In this document: positions 1 to 5,684 of the stretch, one piece after another
How positions within the stretch are numbered: position 1 is the first letter of the stretch
Layout of the letters: each line of letters opens with the position of its first letter
DNA from: Syntrophaceae bacterium UBA6252
Lineage (GTDB): Bacteria; Desulfobacterota; Syntrophia; Syntrophales; UBA6807
Direction: 5' to 3'
Length of the DNA stretch: 13,966 nt
Assembly: GCA_002441265.1 (NCBI GenBank)
Contig: DJVQ01000068.1
Span: 84,750-98,715, forward strand
Notes under the pieces: model-generated
The model's database searches: none
Told to the model about the DNA's origin: nothing
What the model saw: the letters and a program-made list of their open reading frames with translations, nothing else
Translations under genes and position numbers: made by a program

Positions 1-41
1 TTTGCCGTTCGAAAAAGTGTTGCTTCGGCTCCTTACGATTC
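1..41 (-). repeat. Partial left arm and linker of dispersed 123-bp repeat, cut by window edge
   Basis: Bases 1-22 are the exact reverse complement of 13932-13953 and match the left arm (TTCGAACGGCAAA) of the elements at 11364 and 11532. Read on the minus strand, a TCGTAA motif (33-38) precedes the arm by about 19 bases, as in the other copies. The body of this copy would lie to the left of the window. Seen directly; the element has no coding content. Confidence 0.8.
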
Positions 42-50
42 CTTCATTTT

Positions 51-79
51 GGCGGCTTCGGAAAAAGTCCGTATATGGA
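51..79 (-). repeat. Degenerate right arm of the same repeat family
   Basis: Bases 51-70 (GGCGGCTTCGGAAAAAGTCC) closely match the reverse complement of the right arm of the intact copies, ACGGCTTCGTAAAAAGTCC, and are followed by a TATATGG resembling their CATATGC/CCATATG. Together with the left arm at 1-22 this gives, on the minus strand, right arm, then linker, then next left arm. That is the arrangement of the tandem array at 11364-11654. It begins about 11 bases after the stop codon of the beta-CASP nuclease gene, so it lies in that gene's 3' untranslated region. Confidence 0.6.
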
Positions 80-89
80 AAACCCGATC

Positions 90-1712
90 TCAGGGTGCAG
101 GAGTCTCCCCCCGCCCTGTCAGGAGCCTTTCCATCTCATCCCTGAGGGCCTTCATGGCGGCAAGATCCCCCGGCGCAAACGCGCCTTCCCGTTCCGCCTG
201 CATCCCGGCCCGGAGTTTCGCAAGGGCCTTTTCCATGCCGGCAAGGGTTTCCAGGGCCTCTCCGCGGACATCCGCCGGCGGGGCGGCCGGTTCCATCCGT
301 TCTGGCCTTTCCCGCGGCGCCAGTTCAAGGGTTTCCCGGAAAACGGGAACGTGGACATCCATGGAAAACCGTTCCCTCGCCGCCCGGGCGAAGGCATCGC
401 TCGCCGTCACTTCCCCGTGGACGACGAAGACCCGCGGCATGGACCGGGAAAAGGCCCCCAGCCAGTGGAGCAGCTCATCCCGGTCGGCGTGGGCGGAAAA
501 ACCGCCGATGGTGAACACCTTCGCGCGGACGGAAATGGGTTCTCCGAAAATCTTCACCTGCTTCTCCCCTTCCACGATCCTCCGGCCCGTGGTCCCCTGG
601 GCCTGAAAACCGACGATGACCACACTCGCGCCGGGCCGCCAGAGGTTGTGCTTCAGGTGGTGCTTGATCCGGCCGGCCGTGCACATCCCGTTGGCGGACA
701 GGATGATGGCCGATCCTTTCTGCTCGTTGATCGCCATGGACTCGGCCGTGGTCAGGGTGGAACGCAGCGTGGGCATGGAAAAAGGGTCGAAGCCCTGTTC
801 GACGATGGCGGTCGCCTCCTTGTCATAGTGACGCTTGTTGTTCCGGAAGATCTCCGTGGCCTTGATGGCGAGCGGACTGTCCAGGTACACGGGAATCTCG
901 GGGATCTCCCCCCGGCGGTAGAACTCCCCGAGGACGTACAGGATCTCCTGGGTCCGCTCCACCGCAAAGACGGGGATGATCACCTTCTCCCCGTTGGAAA
1001 CAGCGTAGCGCACGGCTTCGAGAAATTCCTTCTTGCTGTCCTCCAGGTTCCGATGGAGCCGGTTCCCGTAAGTGGATTCGATGAACAGATAGTCGGCGTC
1101 GGCGATTTCGAAGGGGTCCTTTACGATGAGCTGGTTCTTCCTTCCCAGGTCGCCGGAGAACACCACCTTGATCTCTTTGTCGCCGTCGCGGAGGAAGAGT
1201 TCCAGGATGGACGCCCCCAGGATGTGACCGGCGGTCCGGAGACGGGCACCGACCGTCGCGTCCAGCCGGATCATCCGGTCCCGTTCCACGGGGCGGAAGT
1301 ATTTCAGGCTTTCCTCGGCGTCCGCCATGGTGTAGAGGGGCTCCACCCCTTTCCTTCCCCGGCGCGCCCTGCGCTTCGACTGCCACGCCGCTTCCATTTC
1401 CTGGACGTGGGCCGAGTCCAGAAGCATGATCCGGCACAGTTCGACTGTCGGCGGCGACGTGATGATCTCCCCGCGGAAACCGTCCCGGACCAGTTTCGGG
1501 ATCCTTCCGCTGTGATCGATGTGGGCGTGGGTCAGAAACAGGGCGTCGATCCCCGCCGGATCGAAATCCCAGTCCTTCCAGTTTCGCTCCTCCGTCGTCT
1601 TCCCACCCTGGAAGAGCCCGCAGTCCACAAGCAATCTCTTTCCCGCTCCCTCCACGAGGAAACAGGACCCCGTTACCGATTCCGCAGCCCCAAGGCAGGT
1701 GATCCGTATCAT
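90..1712 (-). CDS. Metallo-beta-lactamase fold / beta-CASP / RMMBL RNA-processing nuclease
   Basis: A 540-aa protein of the CPSF73-like beta-CASP family, expected to be a cytoplasmic zinc-dependent RNA endo/exonuclease. Visible motifs: HAHIDH at residues 62-67 (motif 2), His163 in AGHILGAS (motif 3), Asp188 in SGDLG (motif 4), Glu212 in IESTYGNR (motif A), His408 in GGFSAHAD (motif B) and His432 in VHGE (motif C). All expected metal ligands are present, so it should be active. About 70 residues follow the RMMBL part (from ~470). They are Ala/Glu-rich and look helical, and are longer than in minimal family members. The start at 1712 (MIRITCLG) is chosen because GGGGAGGA lies 5 nt upstream and the family begins with this strand; in-frame codons up to 1895 carry no family signal. 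It lies 109 bases downstream of the cyclodeaminase-family gene, possibly in the same transcript. Substrate RNA unknown. Confidence 0.93.
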   Translation of the reverse strand: MIRITCLGAAESVTGSCFLVEGAGKRLLVDCGLFQGGKTTEERNWKDWDFDPAGIDALFLTHAHIDHSGRIPKLVRDGFRGEIITSPPTVELCRIMLLDSAHVQEMEAAWQSKRRARRGRKGVEPLYTMADAEESLKYFRPVERDRMIRLDATVGARLRTAGHILGASILELFLRDGDKEIKVVFSGDLGRKNQLIVKDPFEIADADYLFIESTYGNRLHRNLEDSKKEFLEAVRYAVSNGEKVIIPVFAVERTQEILYVLGEFYRRGEIPEIPVYLDSPLAIKATEIFRNNKRHYDKEATAIVEQGFDPFSMPTLRSTLTTAESMAINEQKGSAIILSANGMCTAGRIKHHLKHNLWRPGASVVIVGFQAQGTTGRRIVEGEKQVKIFGEPISVRAKVFTIGGFSAHADRDELLHWLGAFSRSMPRVFVVHGEVTASDAFARAARERFSMDVHVPVFRETLELAPRERPERMEPAAPPADVRGEALETLAGMEKALAKLRAGMQAEREGAFAPGDLAAMKALRDEMERLLTGRGETPAP

Positions 1713-1717
1713 GACAT

Positions 1718-1725
1718 TCCTCCCC
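1718..1725 (-). promoter_or_regulatory. Ribosome binding site of beta-CASP nuclease
   Basis: Minus-strand GGGGAGGA, 5 nt before ATG at 1712. It decides this start over the upstream in-frame ATG at 1895, which lies inside the neighbouring gene. Confidence 0.8.
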
Positions 1726-1821
1726 AGTGATTCTCCGGCGATGCCGGACATGATGAGATTGCAGCCACCGAGCGCGCAGGAGAATCCCGCCTGAGCCGCA
1801 GGTTCCGTCCCGAAAGCCCCT

Positions 1822-2805
1822 TCAGAAAAACCGGACCGCCCGGACCCCTTTCCGTTTCGCCGCCTCCCGGAAGACGACCTCGGCGCAGGAAACATCCTGA
1901 ACGGCCAGGCCGGTGGAATCGAAAAGGGTGATCTCCCTCTTCGAGGACCGTCCTTTTTTCCGTCCCGTGATGATGTCTCCGAGTGTCCCGTGGATGTCCT
2001 TTTCCGTGATATCCCCCTTGGCCAGGGGAACGTTGATTTCGCCGCTGTGCGAGGCCTGGGCCCAGTCGTCGATCACGATCCTGGCGCTTTTAAGGAGCGC
2101 CGGATGAATTTCCTCTTTTCCCTCCGCGTCGGCGCCGATGGCGTTGATGTGGGTTCCCGGGGAAACCCGGCGGACCAGGGGTTTCCGGGAGGGCGTCGTG
2201 GTCACCAGGATGTCGACCCCCTCCGTGACGGCATCGATGTCTTCCGACACTTCGGCGTCCATGCCGAAAGTTCTCCGGACCCAACGGGCGAACCTCGGGG
2301 CCATGAGATCGCCGGGCCGGTATTTCCATACCCGGACTCGCTCCAGCTTCCGGACCTCCCTGAGGCATGCGAGCTGGGTCCGCGCCTGGACGCCGCAGCC
2401 GACGAATCCGACGGTCGCCGCATCCTTGCGGCTCAGGTACCTGGCCGCCACGGCGCCGGCGGCGCCGGTGCGAAGACTCGTCAGAAGGGTCCCGTCGAGG
2501 ACGGCCAGGGGGAAGCCGGTCCCGGGGTCCACGAGGATGATCAGCGCCATGACCGTTGGAAGTCCGAGCTTCGCGTTCCCGAGATGGACGTTGACGCTCT
2601 TGATCCCCGCCATGTCGAATCCCTGGCCGTGGAGATAGGCGGGCATGGACCGGAGGTCCCCCTTCGGAAAATTCAGATAGCTTTTCGGCGGCATGTCCGC
2701 CTCCCCGAGGCTGTAGGCACGGAAGGCCCGCTCCACCGTATCGATGGCCAGCGCCGGCGTCAGCACTTCCTTCACCTTTTTTCCCGTGATCATGAGTGTC
2801 TTCAT
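1822..2805 (-). CDS. Ornithine cyclodeaminase / mu-crystallin family NAD(P)-dependent enzyme
   Basis: A 327-aa protein of the OCD/mu-crystallin family, the usual length. Members include ornithine cyclodeaminase, archaeal-type alanine dehydrogenase and imine reductases. Visible features: Lys69 in GIKSVN and Arg112 in SLRTGAA match substrate-binding positions known in the family; a dinucleotide-binding loop GFVGCGVQA spans 133-141; NAIGADAEGKEEIHPALL (221-238) carries Asp226, at the position of the catalytic Asp of ornithine cyclodeaminase. Late SGEINVPLAKG and DSTGLAVQD segments are also typical. The start at 2805 has AAGGAGGG about 9 nt upstream. Family membership is secure; the substrate (ornithine, alanine or another amino acid) cannot be read from sequence. 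Upstream are 225 non-coding bases, so it may have its own promoter. The beta-CASP nuclease gene follows. Confidence 0.9.
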   Translation of the reverse strand: MKTLMITGKKVKEVLTPALAIDTVERAFRAYSLGEADMPPKSYLNFPKGDLRSMPAYLHGQGFDMAGIKSVNVHLGNAKLGLPTVMALIILVDPGTGFPLAVLDGTLLTSLRTGAAGAVAARYLSRKDAATVGFVGCGVQARTQLACLREVRKLERVRVWKYRPGDLMAPRFARWVRRTFGMDAEVSEDIDAVTEGVDILVTTTPSRKPLVRRVSPGTHINAIGADAEGKEEIHPALLKSARIVIDDWAQASHSGEINVPLAKGDITEKDIHGTLGDIITGRKKGRSSKREITLFDSTGLAVQDVSCAEVVFREAAKRKGVRAVRFF

Positions 2806-2814
2806 TTCCGTCGT

Positions 2815-2822
2815 CCCTCCTT
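2815..2822 (-). promoter_or_regulatory. Ribosome binding site of OCD-family gene
   Basis: Minus-strand AAGGAGGG, 9 nt before ATG at 2805. It supports this start over the longer frame beginning at 2892. Confidence 0.8.
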
Positions 2823-3008
2823 GAAGGCAACCGATCCTTCCCTGTCTTCCCCCGGCGTCTCCCCTCTTTTCGCCGAGGGTTTGCCGGGGCATCCCGAAAA
2901 CGGTCCCCGAAAAACGTTTCCAAAACAGGGCCGGCGGACCCCCTTGTCCGGAATACAGCGGCCCACGGCCGATTTCCCCGTTCCCGACGTTTCGGAAAAA
3001 GCGCGCGC

Positions 3009-3032
3009 GGACTGTTTCACGACGTTGCCGTC
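3009..3032 (+). repeat. Possible degenerate right-arm footprint of the 123-bp repeat
   Basis: GGACTGTTTCACGACGTTGC followed by CGTC resembles the right arm GGACTTTTTACGAAGCCGTC with a few insertions and changes. It ends exactly at the stop codon (TCA on the plus strand, 3031-3033) of the small membrane protein gene, much as an intact element abuts the permease stop at 11656. The similarity is partial and could be chance. The rest of the 2806-3030 gap holds only the ribosome binding site of the next gene; no clear promoter or terminator was seen. Confidence 0.3.
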
Positions 3033-3318
3033 AATCCCGGTGGGAGAAAAACCCGGCCAGAGCCAGAATGACAATGACGATCCCGAAACCGAAATAAAGG
3101 ACGACGAAGATGGACCCCATCTTGTTGATGGCCGGTTCCAGCGCCTCCCGGTTCGCCAGGTATCCCCAGTACAGCGCGAAGGTGAGGTGGACGAGGAGGG
3201 CAAGGCGCACCCACCCGAAAAGGAGAACCAGCGAACTTACAAGGAGAAGCAGCCCCAGTTGAAACAGGGGGACGGCGACGTTCGTATGCTGAAGAAAAGA
3301 AAAAATTTCCAAGATCAC
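3031..3318 (-). CDS. Small hydrophobic membrane protein of unknown function
   Basis: A 95-aa protein that I do not recognise. About three membrane segments are visible: ~17-35 (leucine-rich), ~36-53 and ~68-91 (MGSIFVVLYFGFGIVIVILA), with a short charged loop NREALEPAINK between the second and third and a polar tail SHRD. The start is GTG at 3318; its GTGA overlaps the stop of the upstream Yip1-family gene, so translation is probably coupled. It reads as the second gene of a two-gene membrane unit. A role with the Yip1-like protein is inferred from this overlap only. No catalytic or binding motif seen. Confidence 0.75.
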   Translation of the reverse strand: MILEIFSFLQHTNVAVPLFQLGLLLLVSSLVLLFGWVRLALLVHLTFALYWGYLANREALEPAINKMGSIFVVLYFGFGIVIVILALAGFFSHRD

Positions 3319-3965
3319 TCCCTGCCCTGTTCCTGAGGGGTCCCCGTCGATGGGCCGCCCGTTTCCCCCGCCGTGTCCCCGTAGGATTGCATCTGCTTCG
3401 CCACCTGGCGTGCCGAGTACTGGGAGCCCATGGAAACGAGGATGAGAAGGAAAAAGAGGACCCCGAAAAGGGTCCAGGCCTTCCGGGCTTCGACCCCGTG
3501 GACCGCCACCGTGGCCGTGACGACGAGATAGAGCATCCAGAGAATCCCCGCCAGGCTCCCCAGGTAGGGGATGATTCCGAGAAGCATCGTCACCGGCGTC
3601 ACCGCCGAGGCATAGGCGATGCAGCGGTAGGCCGTCTCATAGGATTGCTCCGACCCGATGATTCTCCAGATGATGAAGAACACCCCCGCCCCGATGAAGC
3701 TGAAGATGCTGAACATCAGCGGCCCGATGACAAGGGACACGAGAAAGGCGTAAAAATGGAATCCGACCGAAAAAACGGATAGGAACCCTCCGATGAGGGC
3801 CACGAGAACCCCCATGGAAAGGACAAAGAGAAGGGGCTCCCGGAATCCCCCCGTCTTCTCCATGCGCCGATAGAACTCCACGGGGTCCCGGATGACCGAA
3901 ACCATGGTTCCCCATACGAAACGGCAGTGGACGGCAAGTAAGTCCTGAATCCCTTCCATCTTCAT
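3315..3965 (-). CDS. Yip1-domain integral membrane protein
   Basis: A 216-aa membrane protein resembling bacterial Yip1-domain proteins, whose function is poorly known. A short amphipathic N-terminus (1-42, with RDPVEFYRRM) is followed by about five membrane segments near 43-62, 67-85, 85-103, 115-155 (containing the family-like AYASAVTPV and IIPYLGSLAGI) and 163-180. A polar Gly/Thr/Gln-rich tail of ~35 residues ends the protein. The start at 3965 (MKMEGIQ) has GGAGGGA 4 nt upstream; a longer frame reaches 4061 but has no such site. The stop overlaps the GTG of the 95-aa membrane gene. A good -35/-10 pair lies upstream at 4012-4040. Family call is by pattern (hydrophobic layout and the AYASA/PYLG segments), so moderate confidence. 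Confidence 0.75.
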   Translation of the reverse strand: MKMEGIQDLLAVHCRFVWGTMVSVIRDPVEFYRRMEKTGGFREPLLFVLSMGVLVALIGGFLSVFSVGFHFYAFLVSLVIGPLMFSIFSFIGAGVFFIIWRIIGSEQSYETAYRCIAYASAVTPVTMLLGIIPYLGSLAGILWMLYLVVTATVAVHGVEARKAWTLFGVLFFLLILVSMGSQYSARQVAKQMQSYGDTAGETGGPSTGTPQEQGRE

Positions 3966-3969
3966 CGCT

Positions 3970-3976
3970 TCCCTCC
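3970..3976 (-). promoter_or_regulatory. Ribosome binding site of Yip1-family gene
   Basis: Minus-strand GGAGGGA, 4 nt before ATG at 3965. It selects this start over 4061. Confidence 0.75.
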
Positions 3977-4011
3977 ATGGTACCCGTTGTGCGGAAAGGC
4001 CCCCCTGTCCT

Positions 4012-4040
4012 CTTGTATGGCATTCCCCCCTTTTTTTCAA
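4012..4040 (-). promoter_or_regulatory. Candidate sigma-70 promoter for the Yip1/small membrane protein genes
   Basis: On the minus strand TTGAAA (4040-4035) is separated by 17 bases from TACAAG (4017-4012). That is 5/6 and 4/6 matches to TTGACA and TATAAT. The expected transcript start leaves a leader of about 40 bases before ATG 3965. The spacer contains a G6 run. Prediction only. Confidence 0.45.
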
Positions 4041-4069
4041 GCCATTCCCCGCCTCCGGCATAAATTCCC

Positions 4070-4099
4070 TTTACTTTCCGGGCACCCTGGGAATAATGT
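4070..4099 (+). promoter_or_regulatory. Weak candidate promoter for the exported hydratase-like gene
   Basis: TTTACT (4070-4075), an 18-base spacer, then TAATGT (4094-4099), each a 4/6 match to consensus. A small palindrome GGGGA-TTC-TCCCC lies just downstream (about 4105-4118), before the ribosome binding site, and could be an operator or chance. Confidence 0.3.
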
Positions 4100-4129
4100 T
4101 TTTTGGGGGATTCTCCCCGGACAATCCTC

Positions 4130-4139
4130 AAGGAGGTGA
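4130..4139 (+). promoter_or_regulatory. Full-length Shine-Dalgarno site
   Basis: AAGGAGGTGA, an essentially perfect anti-16S match, with its GGAGG core 6 nt before ATG at 4143. It predicts strong translation and fixes the start that includes the signal peptide. Confidence 0.85.
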
Positions 4140-4142
4140 CCT

Positions 4143-5009
4143 ATGAACAGTCGAAGATGTCTGTGCGTGGTTCTTGCTCTTGCCATGGCGGTGTTCTTCA
4201 TCGCGGGAAACGGCCTGTGCATCGACGAGGCCTCCAATTTCGCCCGCCACTTCGCGGAAAAAAGCGCCGTGACCGCCGTGAACACGGACATGACCCTCCC
4301 GGAGGCCATGGAGATTCAGAAAGCGTACGTGGCCATCCTCGAAAAAACGGAAGGTCCCGTCGTGGGCTACAAGGCGGGCCTCACGAACACGTCCGTCCAG
4401 AAAACCTTCGGGGTGACCCATCCGCTCCGGGGAACGCTGCTCAAGAAAATGCTCCTTCCCTCGGGAACGGTCCTTCCCGCCGCCTTCGGCGCCCGGCCGC
4501 TGAGCGAGGGCGATCTCATCCTCCGGGTCGGGGACGACGGCATCAACAAGGCCGGCAACGCCATGGAAGCGCTCCGGCACATCGATGCGGCCATTCCCTT
4601 TGTCGAGCTTCCCGACCTCATGTACGGGAAAGACATCAAGATCAACGGGCCCCTCCTCGCGGCGGTCAACGTGGCGGCCCGGCTCGGGGTCATGGGGGAT
4701 CCCATTCCCGTGGAGGCCACCCCCGCATGGTTCGAGAAGCTGGCGTCCTTCAAACTCGAGATCCTGGACGAAAAAGGAACGGTTCTCGTCACCGGGGAGG
4801 GGAAAAACCTTCTCGACCACCCGCTGAACGTCGTCCTGTGGATCAAGGACTCCCTGAATGCAGAGGGGATTCAACTGAAAAAAGGCGATTTCCTTTCCCT
4901 GGGCACGATCACCAAGCTCATGCCCACCAAGCCGGGCACGGTCGTCAAGGCGAAATACACCGGTCTCGATCCGAAAGGGCCCGTGACCATCGAAGTCCGG
5001 TTCCAGTAG
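4143..5009 (+). CDS. Exported 2-keto-4-pentenoate hydratase / fumarylacetoacetate hydrolase-fold protein
   Basis: A 288-aa protein whose residues ~45-288 match the MhpD-type hydratase/decarboxylase branch of the FAH superfamily: VVGYKAGLTN (73-82, Lys77), HPLRGTLL (93-100), E-G-D in SEGDLILRV (Glu122, Asp124) and IPFVELPDLM (151-160, Glu155). The acidic residues sit where family enzymes bind a divalent metal, with one Asp in place of the usual Glu. The C-terminal half has KINGPLLAAVNVAARLG and a GDFLSLGTITKLMP segment, as expected. Unusually, the protein starts with a signal peptide: Arg-Arg at 4-5, a hydrophobic core at ~8-21 (VVLALAMAVFFIAG), then NGLCIDEA. No good lipobox is seen, so periplasmic release is likelier than lipidation. 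Known homologues act in the cytoplasm on meta-cleavage catabolites; the substrate here is unknown. It is a single gene, flanked by oppositely directed operons. Confidence 0.85.
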   Translation: MNSRRCLCVVLALAMAVFFIAGNGLCIDEASNFARHFAEKSAVTAVNTDMTLPEAMEIQKAYVAILEKTEGPVVGYKAGLTNTSVQKTFGVTHPLRGTLLKKMLLPSGTVLPAAFGARPLSEGDLILRVGDDGINKAGNAMEALRHIDAAIPFVELPDLMYGKDIKINGPLLAAVNVAARLGVMGDPIPVEATPAWFEKLASFKLEILDEKGTVLVTGEGKNLLDHPLNVVLWIKDSLNAEGIQLKKGDFLSLGTITKLMPTKPGTVVKAKYTGLDPKGPVTIEVRFQ

Positions 5010-5087
5010 CCGCCTGACCGGCGCAATCGAGGGAATCCCGCCGTCCGGTTTCCCGACCCTGGTGTTGTGCCCTCCCTTCCACCGCCC

Positions 5088-5684
5088 CTATCCGCCCGTC
5101 CATCCTGAAGAAACGAGGACGGCGATTCCTTTCCGGACGATCATCACGGCGATCGCCGCAAGGAGCAGGGAGGAGATCTTGGAGAGGATCTTCGCCCCCG
5201 ACTTTCCGAGAAGGCGGTTGATGGCCGGAGAGAACCGGAACAGGAGGCCCGCCAGCAGGATGTTCACGACGATGGCCGCCGCCGTGTTCCAGAAACCGTA
5301 CTCGTTCAGGAGCAGGATGGAGGTGGTGAGAAGGGCGGGACCCGTGATGAGCGGCACCCCCAGAGGCACGGCGCCCAGGCTTTCCGGGTCCACCTGGCGC
5401 CGGAGCTTCTCCGTGGTGACCAGGTCCGTCATGGAGATGACGAAGAGGAGAACCCCCCCGGCCACCATGAAATCGGCCACCGTGATCCCGAGAAGCCGGA
5501 GAACGGCGGTGCCCACGGCCAGGAAGAGAATGGCGACGGCGGCGGCCGTCGCGACGGACTGGTAGACCACCCGTCGCGCGGCGGGGGGGTCGATGCCCTC
5601 CGTGAGGGACAGGAACATGGGCAGGACCCCGACGGCGTCCACGGCGACGAACAGGGGGACGAAACAAAGCCAGAAGTTTCTCAT
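5088..5684 (-). CDS. MarC-family integral membrane protein
   Basis: A 198-aa protein of the MarC (UPF0056) family, the usual size with about six membrane segments. Typical blocks are visible: FVPLFVAVDAVGVLPMFLSL (8-27), VADFMVAGGVLLFVISMTDL (69-88), AVPLGVPLITGPALLTTSIL (105-124) and the last helix SLLLAAIAVMIVRKGI (172-187). Some relatives have been called antibiotic resistance or neutral amino acid transporters, but the function of the family is not settled. ATG 5684 overlaps the stop of nrdD (ATGA). Its GGAGGG site lies in the last nrdD codons only ~3 nt from the start, so translation is probably coupled to nrdD. It converges with the exported hydratase gene (78-base gap, no convincing terminator). 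Confidence 0.92.
   Translation of the reverse strand: MRNFWLCFVPLFVAVDAVGVLPMFLSLTEGIDPPAARRVVYQSVATAAAVAILFLAVGTAVLRLLGITVADFMVAGGVLLFVISMTDLVTTEKLRRQVDPESLGAVPLGVPLITGPALLTTSILLLNEYGFWNTAAAIVVNILLAGLLFRFSPAINRLLGKSGAKILSKISSLLLAAIAVMIVRKGIAVLVSSGWTGG

Noticed and set aside
75..1730. Plus-strand open frame (551 codons) opposite the beta-CASP nuclease
   Set aside because: Antisense to an intact enzyme gene; no family pattern and composition typical of a shadow frame. The same holds for 1990-3336, 10048-11514 and 11653-13803.
1713..1895. N-terminal extension of the beta-CASP protein from ATG 1895
   Set aside because: Overlaps the end of the upstream gene, lacks family similarity, and a better start with ribosome binding site exists at 1712.
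5017..5052. Possible terminator between the convergent hydratase and MarC genes (ACCGGCG ... CGCCGTCCGGTTT)
   Set aside because: The stem needs a bulge and is followed by only three T; too weak to call.
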